A stretch of 64,000 nt of DNA from JAAXHH01 sp965225915. Lineage in GTDB: Bacteria > JAAXHH01. Of this stretch, positions 38,198 through 47,418 are shown piece after piece. The notes under the pieces are model-generated. The model saw only the letters and a program-made list of their open reading frames with translations, did not search any database and was not told the DNA's origin. The number at the start of each line of letters is the position of its first letter. The first letter of the stretch is position 1. The DNA lies in contig OZ245326.1 in NCBI GenBank assembly GCA_965225915.1, forward strand, positions 3,639,273 through 3,703,272, in the 5' to 3' direction. Position numbers and translations under genes: made by a program.

Positions 38198-40004
38198 CTA
38201 CAGCACGTATGGCGGCAGTAGAGAACGGACTATGTTTTCCATTTCCTCGTTTATGTTCGCCGGTTCGGAGAAGAACTGCTTTGCGTGTCGCTGGTCATCG
38301 AAGTGCTGCCCCACCCCCAAGGTGTCCTCGATACGATCTGGAACCTTGGCGAGTCGGTTGCCGTTCAGGTTATCAAGGATTGGCGCCGTCTGTCCGTATG
38401 ATTCAGGCTTGCCATCAAGTTCAAGCAGTACGCCATAGTCGCAGCCAAACGCATTCCAGCATCTTCTGAAACTTTGGTATGTCTCCTTTTCCATCCGCGA
38501 CGACGATGGACAATCCGATCTCATCTGGTAAATCCTCGATTACGCCCAGCTTCCGGGCCGTCGCGATAATGCTGATCTCGTCCTCGGGGCCTTCCACGAT
38601 TATGCAATCTCGAGCGAAAAATAGTTCGTTGTGCTTCAAGCCGAAGCTGGTCAGCAGCTTAAAGCCATTGCGCTCCTCGGCGGTTCCGAGAACGCCGACG
38701 GCGCATTGCCTTACAATCGTTCCGGTAGCAGTCTCTTTCCTAACAACGCCGATTCGTTCATATTGACTGATATCAACGAAGGCGGGCGCATGTGTTGTGT
38801 AGATGACCTGATCCGGGCTTAAAGTTTGATCGGCGTCGTCCGTCAGTCCGGCGAATTCCTTTAGAACCCGAAAAATGAGTCGTTGCGCATGCGGATGGAT
38901 GTACAGCTCGGGCTCTTCAATCCCAAGTATGATCGGCCGCGCCTCCCTCTGCTGCTGGCCCGATTTGATCAGCATTTGCAGGAGTGCGAACACAATGCTA
39001 CGCTGCATGCCGTGGCCTTTGGCAAGTACATCGGTGAGTACGCCATCATCAATTCTGATCGTGACTCCCTTTGAGAAAATCTCCTTGGCTTCTTCCACCT
39101 CGACAGCGAGTTGCACGCCATCGACGCTTGGCATGAGGCGCTTGACTGTGTCGCGCAAGGAGATTTCCACGCTTGAGAGCGCCTCAAGACGTTGTGGCTC
39201 TTCCCCCTCACCAGGAGGATTCAATAGTTGACGCAGTTTGGTTAGTGTTGTTTCGATTTCGTCATACCGAGGATCGGTTCGCAAAATCCGGTCAGCAAGA
39301 TCAGCCATCAAGCGCCGAAAGACCGTTGACGAAGAACGCCGATCTATTTCGTCAGAATAGTCGGTGATGGCCGGTAGAAGGTAGAACTCCGGCAATGATG
39401 CTAGTAAATTTTGTTGGATGCCCAACGCTTGTGTTTGGCCAAGTTCAGGCGCGTCATACTCGATGTCGTCTCGTTCATACAGAAGCTCTGATAACCCAGA
39501 CTCGTAGCTAGCTTTGTTGACCTTGCCATCTTCACCGCGAACGTAATCAAGAATGCCGTGTTCGGTAGCAATCTCCTCCCATTTGGGGCGGGTTCCCTTC
39601 TCCGAGATAACCTTTACTGTTGACAGCCACCAGTCCCGTGGCTCGGCGCGATAGCCGTGATATTCCGCTGTGACCTTCGTCTTTCCACTTCGTTCGTCTT
39701 GTGTGATTTCAAGCCGTTTTTGAAGGATCAGGTGATCGCCGATCAGGTAAGTACGCAGGCGTTTCCGTTCGCTGTCGGATAGACCACCAAACTCCGCCTC
39801 AATTATTGATTGCTGCGCGGGATCGTTGAAGTCATCTGGTGTCATACCGCCAGCAGCAGCGGAAAGAAAGCAGTCAATCGCCAGCAGGATGTTCGATTTA
39901 CCCGCGTTATTTTCCCCGACAAATCCTTGAAGCGGCTCAACGCGCAGCTCTTCTATATTTTTGATCGACCGGTAATTTCTGATGTTCAGCCTTAACAGTT
40001 GCAT
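38198..40004 (-). pseudogene. OLD-family ATPase with TOPRIM nuclease domain, one frameshift near the C-terminus
   Basis: The first frame (527 codons) has an ABC-type ATPase: LRLNIRNYRSIKNIE, Walker A GFVGENNAGKSNILL, signature-region GHGMQRSIVFALLQML, Walker B IILGIEEPELYIHPHAQR, and IYTTHAPAF. The TOPRIM domain follows: CIIVEGPEDEISI and SIVVADGKGDIPKF. At 38456-38457 one extra base shifts the frame; dropping it restores KMLNAFGCDYGVLLELDGKPES and continues to a stop at 38198, about 602 residues in all, a normal OLD length. The lesion could be real or a consensus error. An AGGAAGGGAA site supports the start at 40004. OLD proteins are nucleases of anti-phage systems; no UvrD-like helicase is next to it, so it is not a Gabija pair. 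Confidence 0.82.
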
Positions 40005-40019
40005 GGAGAGTTCCCTTCC

Positions 40020-40960
40020 TGTTTGCCATTTGCCGAACGACCACCTTAGTATCTGCCATCAATAATACCCCATCACATCGTCGGGCTTTATTACTTTGAT
40101 ATAGCGGGCCGGGTTCGCCATCGTCGAGCGCTTTGAAATGAACCTCGCCACAGGCGATCTTCGCGACTTCCTTGTCGCACAGGTCGTCGGTGAACAGGCT
40201 GCCCTTGGATTCCACTACGAAGTACAGGCACTCCTACCCGGCCTCGGTCGAACAGGACGGCCCAGTCCGGGTTGTAGGTTCCAAGCGGTGTCGGAACTTT
40301 GAACCAGCTGGCGAGCTTGGCGTAGACCTTCATGGCATCGTTCTTCTCCAAGCTGTTCCGCAACGGTTCGCATCACGGTGCTCGGGTCGAAAACAACATA
40401 CTCGTAAACCGACTTCCCGGCGTCTTTCAGCATGTTCGTGAGATAGCCCGTCAGTTCCTTCTGTTCGAAGAGCTTCTGGGCATAGAAATAATCGTCAGCG
40501 GAGCCTCTGGTATTTGATGCCGTCCACCATTGCCAGGCCTTTCGTCTGGTTGATAATCTCGCCGGCCAGATCAATTAAAGGCATACGGATTGCGCTTAAA
40601 GTCTGTGAGGCAACCGCTCTCGGTCAGAATGCGCACAACGCTCCGGCGGGTGAGGTGCGTCCTGTCTTGGAGATCGGTCAGCAAATCGGGAAGCGCTATA
40701 TCACCTTCCTCAATGGTGACCGGCGGCCCTGCACTGGAGGTTTCGTTCGCCAGAACACCGTCATGACCGATGGCAATATCGGCCTTGCGGTTGATGATGC
40801 GCACCTTCGGGATTGGTGGCCCTCACGTAATCGCCTTGGCGAAATCCGTTATGTTAATCGGGAGGAGACTGCTCCGGGAATTGCCCCGTCTTTTCCGTCC
40901 CGTAATATCGTTGCACATGCTTACGCGACCGGCCGATCTTCAGCAGGTCGCGCAACTTGA
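40020..40960 (-). pseudogene. Remnant of a type III restriction endonuclease Res subunit
   Basis: Pieces of the C-terminal part of a type III Res protein appear in several frames and in the right order: LPDLLTDLQDRTHLTRRSVV and ILTESGCLTDFKRNP (about 40571-40700), YFYAQKLFEQKELTGYLTNM and KSVYEYVVFDP (about 40380-40500), KNDAMKVYAKLASWFKVPTP and YNPDWAVLF (about 40245-40345), and ESKGSLFTDDLCDKEVAKIACGEVHFKAL (about 40120-40215), which includes the PD-(D/E)xK-type nuclease end. At least three frameshifts are needed. An upstream piece FDYFKLRDLLKIGRSRKHVQ (about 40880-40965) may belong to a neighbouring lost gene. The helicase part and the mod methyltransferase are absent. Confidence 0.72.
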
Positions 40961-41376
40961 AGTAATCGAATCCCTAATAATCAAAATGAAATCACATGAT
41001 AGACCAATCGTTACTACAGCCACGTACTTCTATGGCATCAGTCGTAGATGATGTTATCTCCTTTGGGGCACATTTCGGGCTATAAAGGAAGTGTTACAAG
41101 CAAAATACCGACATTCTGATATTTTAGGAAAGTTATTATAAGAGGGATTAAGGCAACCACCTAAACAGGACATGATACTGATAGTTAAGGAAAACGCCCA
41201 CGATTCCATCTAGGTTTTCTCACTCGTGCCATAGGCAGCAGGATGATGAAACACCACGAAGGAAATTAGTTCGCGGTCGTTCAAACTACGATATCCCAAG
41301 ATTTACCCTCATGTCCAGGTATTTCCTTTCGTATGTAATTCTCACTACTCACCTACCTCTGTTTCCCTTTCAGTCC
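40961..41376. other. Non-coding stretch
   Basis: AT-richer than its surroundings, with no frame, repeat or RNA-like structure that I can support. Confidence 0.5.
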
Positions 41377-42311
41377 TCACGCCTCCAACCTCTCAACCCG
41401 ATGCAACCTGTCTTGAAGGGTGGGATGGGTGAGGAGCTTAGCAACGAATTTTCGAGGGGGTTTCAGGCTGTCGTTCAATTGATACAGGCGGTGCAGGGTT
41501 TGCTTGTATCGCTTTTTGCCCACCCATCAAGCCGCGGTTGCGTCCGCCTGGTTTTCGTGTCGTCGCGACAAGGGGAACAGGACCAGGAGCAACAACAGGT
41601 AGATATTGGCCATGCTGAGTCCGCCGGTCACCCACATTCTCAGGGATTCATCCAGGGACTCGAGATAGGCGTTGAATTCGATCGCGTACAAGAACGCCTG
41701 TACCGCACAGAGCCACAGGACGAAGGCCAGAAACATCCTGGGCAGTTGATTGTGTCTGGCATGAGCGAGTTCGTTGGCGAAAACTGCCATGATCTCTTCT
41801 TCGTTCATTCTCTCCAAGAGTTTGTCGGTGAAGAAGGCGTATCGGCCCCTGCGGAACAGGCCGGCTATGACCGCGTTGGCCGTCCTTCCTCTTATGGCGT
41901 AGATCTTTACCGCCCTGAAGTCCATCTCGTTCACGGACCACAGGCGCTTCAGGGTGGGGTCTATCCTTTCGTCCTTCAATTCGTAGGCATGATAGATGAG
42001 CCGAATCTGGTAGGGATAGCTGAAGTACGCGCAGGCATTGCCGAAGATGGCGGATATGACGACCAGAATCACGATGGTAAATGATCGCTTTCCCAGAAGC
42101 GTGGGGCTATCTCACCTACTGTATCGTGTAACAGGAACAGGACGCAGACGAGTACAATGGCCGCGACCACCATGCCGAATGTAGCCAGTCCCATGATCAA
42201 GCCGAATCCGACCAGCTTGTCGCGCCAGGTCAACGGGATCGTGTCGGATCGTGTCGTCAACGTCCGGGGTATTGCCTCCTGCAGCAGGTTCCTTGTGGTT
42301 GGCGGCATCAT
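41377..42311 (-). pseudogene. M48-type membrane zinc metalloprotease, multiply disrupted
   Basis: Pieces in order: a 5' frame with a transmembrane segment LVGFGLIMGLATFGMVVAAI (42069-42311); after a one-base shift, FTIVILVVISAIFGNACAYFSYP, YAIRGRTANAVIAGLFRRGR, MNEEEIMAVFANELAHARHNQ, a second membrane segment and SRRHENQADATAA; then an in-frame TGA at 41527-41529; then, still in frame, WVGKKRYKQTLHRLYQLN and LLTHPTLQDRLHRVERLEA to a stop at 41377. The zinc motif H-E-x-x-H has become N-E-L-A-H, so catalysis would be lost even if the frame were repaired. It would have been an inner-membrane quality-control protease like HtpX. Confidence 0.78.
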
Positions 42312-42636
42312 TCATTTTAAGTCTCCGTTTTACCGATCAGGTCGAGTACATCCGGATGAACCCGTGCGTGATCGCACAGGTATGTCCTGTCCCCGGATGT
42401 CCATCTGGCCGTACTATCCCCAACACACTCTGACTGTGCATTGCATTAAGCCGATCCTGCTTGCCCATTCACGACCCACTGTGATAATCGTTTGAAATGA
42501 ATACGAGTGCATAGACAGGTAAAAAGTATCCGGGCCATAGTGAAGCGACCCGATCGTCCATGCGAACAGATGATTCTCCCGCGTCGAATGGTTGACTGGA
42601 AGATGCCAACTGTTCAGAGTGAAAAATCAGAGAGTG
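42312..42636. other. Non-coding stretch
   Basis: No gene, repeat or structured RNA recognised between the protease pseudogene and the hypothetical membrane protein. Confidence 0.5.
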
Positions 42637-43221
42637 TCAATTCAGAAATCCAGCTGAGCAGTCGGTGTTTTCTTGACAGGAACCTTTTAGATCAACCGGT
42701 TCATATATTCCAACTAAACTGGATACACGTTTCCATCCGACAGGTCCAGACGTGTCGGCGACGGTAGTAAGAAAACATCCGCAAAGGGTGTCATTGTCCT
42801 GTACATTCAAACGAAGTAAAGTCGAACTCTCTCGTTTTAAGCCTGTTTCTTTGTATTGAAGCACCAATTGATCAGGAGAAAAAAACCGGCGTGTAATTGT
42901 ACCAGTTACTTCGATGTTCGTTCGTCGGTCGCCATGATAATCTATTTTGTCTTGGGATGGACCGCGATCTGAGAGTTTTTCGCCGGTGCCCAAGAGTTTA
43001 AGATCATTCTGAGTAAGTAAAATCTGATATGTGACTTCAAGGTCTTGGAATGACCTATCTTCAGTATTTTGGTAAACGAGAGTAAACTTCCAACGACCTG
43101 TCATATCAGGTACAGGAGCAATGTAATCATTGTACACAAGATATCCGAATACTAGTGTAATTGTAGTCACAATCGCACTCAATGACCTGTCAGCTAACCA
43201 AGCAAGTGTTCTTTTTATCAT
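42637..43221 (-). CDS. Hypothetical single-span membrane protein
   Basis: 194 residues. One N-terminal membrane helix, LSAIVTTITLVFGYLVYNDYI, then a mostly beta-strand domain of about 150 residues beginning GRWKFTLVYQNTEDRSFQDLEVTYQILLTQ, which looks like a lipocalin/avidin-type strand pattern, and a cysteine-containing tail (CQENTDCSAG). Not recognised. AT-rich relative to neighbours, which suggests recent acquisition. No ribosome-binding site is obvious. An IS3 remnant lies 47 bases upstream of its start. Confidence 0.55.
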   Translation of the reverse strand: MIKRTLAWLADRSLSAIVTTITLVFGYLVYNDYIAPVPDMTGRWKFTLVYQNTEDRSFQDLEVTYQILLTQNDLKLLGTGEKLSDRGPSQDKIDYHGDRRTNIEVTGTITRRFFSPDQLVLQYKETGLKRESSTLLRLNVQDNDTLCGCFLTTVADTSGPVGWKRVSSLVGIYEPVDLKGSCQENTDCSAGFLN

Positions 43222-43267
43222 TTTTGGGAATTACATCGAAAGGTAAACGCTGTTGACATCGGGGGAC

Positions 43268-44521
43268 TGGAGTTGACCCGGTTTAGTGGACATGTAACTT
43301 CTTGTGTTTGAAAGGAGCGTGACATGCCCAGATCCCGTGCCCCCTATCCAGTGGCCTTCCGCCAGCAGATGGTCGATCTCGTTCGCTCCGGCCGCAGCCT
43401 GAGAAGCGCTGGCCAAGGAGTTCGAGCCCACCTGAGCAAGCCATCCGCAACTGGGTCAAACAGGACGACCTGGATCAAGGCAGGCGTGAAGACGGCCTGA
43501 CTACCGAAGAACGGACCGAGCTGCGTCGTCTGCGCCGTGAAAACAGACAGCTCAGGATGGATCGGGAGATCCTGGCAAAAGCCGCGGCCTTACTTCGCCC
43601 GGGAGACCGAGACTCCGCCCGGGTCTTCTCGTTCATAAAGGCGCATCAGGCCTTTTATCGGGTTCGCCGGATGTGCTGTCTGCTGGATGTCTCCCCCAGC
43701 GGCTACTACGTCTGGCTCAGGCGATCCGTCTCCAGGAGGGCCAGAGAGGACGCTATGCTACTTAGCCGGATCCGCTTGATCCATGAACGCTCCTACGGTA
43801 CCTACGGGGCGCCGCGCATCCATGCGGAACTGCGTGAGTCGGGCATACGCGCAGGACGCAAACGCGTGGCCCGCCTGATGCGCATGGCCGCGATCAGCGG
43901 AGTATCACGCCGCAGAGCCGTGCGCACTACCTGGCGATCCGAAGAGGGCAGGAAGGCTCCGGATCTGGTCAACCGGAACTTCACCGCTCCGGCCAGGGAC
44001 AGGTTGTGGGTAGCCGATATCACCTACGTGCCGACCCATGCGGGCTTCCTCTACCTCTCGGTGGTCATAGACGCCTCAGTCGCCGCGTCGTCGGCTGGTC
44101 CATGGCCAACCACCTGCGAAGCGAACTGGTCTCGGACGCCTTGGATATGGCCCTTGGCCAGCGTAAACCTGACGAGGTGATCCACCACAGCGACCAGGGA
44201 TCACAGTACACCTCGGTGGCCTTCGGAAAAAGATGCAGACAGGCTGGCGTCAGACCGTCCATGGGTTCGGTCGACGACTGCTATGACAACGCCCTGTAAA
44301 GAGAGCTTCTTCGCCAGCATGGAATGCGAACTGCTTGATCGCGGGCGTTTTGCCACAAAAACCGACGCCAGACTCGCCCTGTTCCAATACATCGAGGGCT
44401 TCTACAACACCAGGAGACGCCACTCTTCCCTTGGATACCTCTCACCCATGAACTTCGAAAGGAGGTTCAAGAAAACTGCCTGAATCCCAAATGGTAAACC
44501 GTCCACAAAAACGGGGTAACA
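43268..44521 (+). mobile_element. Degenerate IS3-family element (copy 2) inserted in hicA
   Basis: About 1.25 kb, ends TGGAGTTGACCC and GGGGTAACA, the same as the copy at 31985-33248. OrfA remnant at 43324-43500 (PYPVAFRQQMVDLVRSGRSLR). OrfB runs from 43557 (RVRRMCCLLDVSPSGYYVWL, VADITYVPTHAGFLYLSVVIDA), changes frame near 44075, continues DEVIHHSDQGSQYTSVAFG and DDCYDNAL, has a second break at 44297 and ends RRHSSLGYLSPMNFERRFKKTA at 44483. Two frameshifts make it inactive. Its right end interrupts the hicA gene on the opposite strand. Confidence 0.87.
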
Positions 44522-44720
44522 TCAGCCGGGAGACGCTCTTCAGAATACTCGATAGGGTCTTAGCTTTGATCGGATTGTGCAGCGGGATTACTTCGTGGTG
44601 TTCACCATTTACTTGGGTTGTGATTCGCACGTGCGAGCCCCGTTGGCGCACAGCCTCGTAGCCCAGTCGTCGAAGCGACACTTGTAGGGTCTCGCCGTTC
44701 ACGTTGCGAGGCAACTTCAT
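44442..44720 (-). CDS. hicA: HicA-type mRNA interferase toxin, 3' end replaced by IS3 sequence
   Basis: The first about 65 residues are a normal HicA: KLPRNVNGETLQVSLRRLGYE, RQRGSHVRITTQ (catalytic histidine in G-S-H) and HEVIPLHNPIKAKTLSSILKS. From 44521 the frame runs into the inserted element, replacing the last few native residues with about 27 foreign ones. The dsRBD-like core is complete to its last helix, so activity is uncertain. It overlaps the antitoxin gene by four bases (ATGA). Confidence 0.8.
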   Translation of the reverse strand: MKLPRNVNGETLQVSLRRLGYEAVRQRGSHVRITTQVNGEHHEVIPLHNPIKAKTLSSILKSVSRLMLPRFCGRFTIWDSGSFLEPPFEVHG

Positions 44721-44929
44721 GCCACGACGACCTCATCGCGAACGAAATGCAGGCGAATCATCTTGGGCCGCGGCATAATGCTATCGAAGTAGCATTCTAC
44801 GGCTTCTTTGACGTTACGACGGATATCTTCTAGTGAGTCGCCCTGGGTGTGAATACCATATCCCAGTGCGCTGGCTGAATATCCGCCGTCCACTTCGTCT
44901 TCTGTGATCTCAAAAATTATCTCTGTCAT
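44717..44929 (-). CDS. hicB: HicB-family antitoxin (short form)
   Basis: 70 residues: IIFEITEDEVDGGYSASALGYGIHTQGDSLEDIRRNVKEAVECYF is the partial RNase-H-like HicB fold that caps HicA. A short form without a C-terminal DNA-binding domain is plausible. AAGGAG precedes the ATG at 44929. Here hicB comes first and hicA second. Confidence 0.82.
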   Translation of the reverse strand: MTEIIFEITEDEVDGGYSASALGYGIHTQGDSLEDIRRNVKEAVECYFDSIMPRPKMIRLHFVRDEVVVA

Positions 44930-45541
44930 GACGTCTCTCCTTCTGTTTTGCCGACGCCCAGGGACTGAAGCCCGCAGCCCCTGTAGTATCCCGTTCAATG
45001 CGCCTTGATACGAGGTAGACCAGTACCCCGAAATGATCAAGGGAAAAACACCTAAAGGGGGTCAGGACGGACGCATGCTGGAAGGGTAAGGGGTGGAAAT
45101 CCACCTGTCAACAACAACACTGTATCTTGAGTAAAACCTTTCTAATTCGGAACTTTTGTTACAGAAGGGGATTCCATGCGTAAGACACAGTATATGGTGG
45201 GGATTGCATCTGGACAACGGTATAAGGCCGTCCGGTGTTCGGTCGCCGGATCTGGTTCCTACTTACCGGACGGCATGCGGCCCAAGGATGCCACTCCGTA
45301 TAACAGTCCTTATTTAACTTAACGTCAGATCTCGCGTCTAACGCACGATCTACGCTCGAGGCAGGGTCCAGGATACCCTCGAGGGGATAGTCGGGTGGCT
45401 AAAGGGATTATTGTAAGCCTGGGGAAAGCCGTAGCGTGTTTCAGGAGGGCTGTAAAAGGTACGGGGGTACGGTTTGGACTGATGTGGATTAGTGGGCGCG
45501 GGTGTGGGTTTTGGCGCGCCCTGGGGGGGGGATTAAGAGTC
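44930..45541. other. Non-coding stretch with stem-loops
   Basis: No coding frame is supported. 45227-45236 and 45265-45274 form a perfect 10-bp stem (GCCGTCCGGT paired with ACCGGACGGC) around a 28-base loop, and a 7-bp CTCGAGG/CCTCGAG stem follows near 45355-45385. It may be untranslated leader or a small RNA, but there is no other evidence. Confidence 0.35.
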
Positions 45542-45727
45542 CTATTCGGTAAGGCCGAATATAGCCTTCACGTTATTGATATGTCTTTCCATTTCCCTCT
45601 CGTATTCCGCGCGTTGATACTCAAGGACTCCGATCTCTTGGTTTATTTTAGAGATCCCATCCTTACACACGGAGATCGCCTCCTTACTATTCTTCAGTTG
45701 ATCGATTTCCAATTCTGTCATGTTCAT
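45542..45727 (-). CDS. Small coiled-coil hypothetical protein
   Basis: 61 residues with heptad pattern throughout (LEIDQLKNSKEAISVCKDGI, QEIGVLEYQRAEYEREMERH). ATG at 45727 or 45721 with GGGGA upstream. Not recognised; same strand as the small genes of the partition cassette. Confidence 0.5.
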   Translation of the reverse strand: MNMTELEIDQLKNSKEAISVCKDGISKINQEIGVLEYQRAEYEREMERHINNVKAIFGLTE

Positions 45728-45790
45728 TCCCCGCCATTAGTTAAGAGATTCACTCATTACGGGCTATTTCCTATCCAGATAATAATCGAG

Positions 45791-45886
45791 CTAGCTCTCC
45801 GATTCCGATCTGGGTTGTTTCTTCGAGGCTATCCATCCGACTACGGCCAGGACTACAACCGCACCAAGTGCCATCAATTTTTTCAT
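45791..45886 (-). CDS. Small single-span membrane peptide
   Basis: 31 residues: KKLMALGAVVVLAVVGWIAS is one hydrophobic helix with a basic start, followed by a charged tail KKQPRSESES. A very strong AGGAGG site lies before the ATG at 45886, which is why I accept so short a gene. Function unknown; small membrane toxins have this look, but nothing else supports that. Confidence 0.5.
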   Translation of the reverse strand: MKKLMALGAVVVLAVVGWIASKKQPRSESES

Positions 45887-45921
45887 ATACCCTTTCCTCC
45901 TTTCGTTGTCAAACTTACGTT

Positions 45922-46178
45922 TCACGCTACGCGATCTCCGGCAGGCCCTTCCGCGGCGAACAGTTCGTTCAACGCCTCGGCCAAGCAATCCTGAACGGTC
46001 CGGTCCTCTTCCAGGGCGATCTGCTTCAATTGCTTCCGGACGGCGGGGGGAAACGGCCGGCGATAAGGACCCTCGTGTCGTGTTCGGGTTGCGGTGGCGA
46101 GACTCCCGCTGGTTTTTTCTCGGCCGCTGGGCGGGTCACGTCCTGCATGGCCTTGCGCAGGTCAGGTCGTTTTGCCAT
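45922..46178 (-). pseudogene. ParA-partner ribbon-helix-helix protein, frameshifted in a C-run
   Basis: AGGAGG precedes the ATG at 46178. The start, MAKRPDLRKAMQDVTRPAA, leads to TRVLIAGRF in one frame; after a run of six Cs the continuation AVRKQLKQIALEEDRTVQDCLAEALNELFA is in another frame. One extra C rejoins them (A-G-R-F-P-P-A-V-R) to give a ribbon-helix-helix DNA-binding domain typical of the small partner encoded beside plasmid-type ParA. The single-base lesion may be a consensus error. Lies 18 bases downstream of parA on the same strand. Confidence 0.7.
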
Positions 46179-46196
46179 ACCGCCTCCTATACTTGT

Positions 46197-46813
46197 CTAC
46201 TTGTATACGGATTTACTGACATACTTGTATACGTGTATGATCTCGACCGCCGCCTTGCCCCTCGGTTCGAATTCCTGGGCGGTCAGCCCAAGTGTGCTGG
46301 CATGATCGAACGCGGCGCGATAACCAAAAACCGCAGGACAGACCGTAACCCCCATCGTTTCAGGAACCTCACGGGCTTGATCGAGTCTATTCCCCCTGGC
46401 CGGTGCACCGTTTAAGCACGACAACCATCCTCCGCTCGCCGACAGATCGAACCAGATCGACGGTCGTGGCGACGGTTTCCAGATCGACAACCGAAGGCCT
46501 GCATGGAATGACAACCAGGTCAAGCCGCTTTTGCAGCTCCCCTGACCGCTTGCTCGGCACGTGGTGGGGTGTCGATAAACGTCAATGACGCCCCTGCTGT
46601 TTCAGCTGCAGTAAGAACGGCCTCGAGACGTGCCGGCGGCGACGAGGCTACCACCGGCGTATCAGCTTCGCGACGTTTGGCCCATCGGTATGCGGAGGCC
46701 TGTGGATCCATATCGACAACAGCCGATGTCCTGCCGTCACGTTCAGCGGCGACCGCCAGCCTAAGGCACAACGTCGATTTTCCGGATCCGCCCTTCTGGG
46801 TTATGAGCGCTAT
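46197..46813 (-). pseudogene. parA: ParA-family partition ATPase with two frameshifts and no normal start
   Basis: ALITQKGGSGKSTLCLRLAV contains the deviant Walker A (K-G-G-x-G-K-S/T) of ParA; VVDMDPQASAYRWAKRR and LTFIDTPP are Walker A' and B. After one frame change LDLVVIPCRPSVVDLETV follows; after another, LNGAPARGNRLDQAREVPET and GKAAVEIIHVYKYVSKSVYK complete the protein (about 210 residues). Each break is one base (AAAA and AAA runs). No ATG, GTG or TTG precedes the Walker A in frame; an ATA at 46813 is where a start would be expected. Plasmid-type partition protein. Confidence 0.75.
46199..46240. repeat. Iteron-like ACTTGTATACG repeats at the parA 3' end, upstream of the RHH gene
   Basis: ACTTGTCTAC, ACTTGTATACGG and ACTTGTATACGTGT follow one another between parA and the ribbon-helix-helix gene. 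Related to the sites at 46814-46852, so they could be operators or a centromere-like site bound by the RHH protein. Confidence 0.55.
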
Positions 46814-46852
46814 AACTCTTATACGAGTAAACTTGTATACTCTTATACGGGT
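46814..46852. repeat. Iteron-like CTTATACG/ACTTGTATAC repeats upstream of parA
   Basis: AACTCTTATACGAGT, AACTTGTATAC and ACTCTTATACGGGT lie head to tail directly ahead of parA. With the sites at 46199-46240 they flank the ATPase gene, as parS/operator repeats do in plasmid partition loci. Confidence 0.6.
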
Positions 46853-46998
46853 GAGGTGTCAACTCCAGTGGTTTGGAACTGTAGCGGATCTGGATTTATG
46901 CACTCAGATCGGTCTCTTCTACGGCGTTGATATCCGAACCCAAACCGGTCATAGATTGATAGAAAAGCTTGGGTGACTTCTTCACATTCCAAAAACAA

Positions 46999-47220
46999 CT
47001 AACCGTCGACGACAGCTACGTCCAAGACTGTTGCCGAACATTGTGGATGGGGAACGGGCTCGCCGTGTTCAAGCAAACTCTGGATATGAAAAGCTATAGC
47101 TTGACGCATCTCCCTGACGACATCCTGTCTGGTAGGCCCTGTTGCAATGCATCCAGGCAGGTCCGGAACGTAGGCGGCATAGTTGCTCGTCGATTTTTCA
47201 ATAACTATTGTAAATCGCAT
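46999..47220 (-). CDS. hicB: HicB-family antitoxin
   Basis: 73 residues: FTIVIEKSTSNYAAYVPDLPGCIATGPTRQDVVREMRQAIAFHI is the classic HicB core (A-x-x-P-D-L-P-G-C). No C-terminal DNA-binding domain. It begins six bases after the hicA stop, giving the usual hicA-hicB order, the opposite of the pair at 44442-44929. Confidence 0.88.
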   Translation of the reverse strand: MRFTIVIEKSTSNYAAYVPDLPGCIATGPTRQDVVREMRQAIAFHIQSLLEHGEPVPHPQCSATVLDVAVVDG

Positions 47221-47226
47221 ATGTCG

Positions 47227-47418
47227 TCACTCCCTCAGTCCGGCCTGTTTCATGACGCTCGTCCACGTACCCCGTGGAAGATCATCACTTGGCTTACCGG
47301 ATATGGTCACAGTTCCTTGTTTGTCGTTATGCCTGTACTGTCGGTGACTACCGCTGGTCCGTACCAAACGCCAACCGCCCTTTTCGATTAAGCGGATTGC
47401 CTCCCGTACTTTGGGCAT
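47227..47418 (-). CDS. hicA: HicA-family mRNA interferase toxin
   Basis: 63 residues, normal length: MPKVREAIRLIEKGGWRLVR, TSGSHRQYRH with the catalytic histidine, and GTVTISGKPSDDLPRGTWTSVMKQAGL. Together with the downstream hicB it forms an apparently intact type II toxin-antitoxin pair beside the partition cassette, fitting a mobile-element maintenance region. Confidence 0.9.
   Translation of the reverse strand: MPKVREAIRLIEKGGWRLVRTSGSHRQYRHNDKQGTVTISGKPSDDLPRGTWTSVMKQAGLRE

Noticed and set aside
38198..40004. Gabija system
   Set aside because: OLD-type GajA needs an adjacent UvrD-like GajB; neither neighbour is a helicase of that type.
45227..45274. tRNA or riboswitch
   Set aside because: Only one 10-bp stem with a large loop; no cloverleaf, no T-loop sequence, no following gene that would fit.
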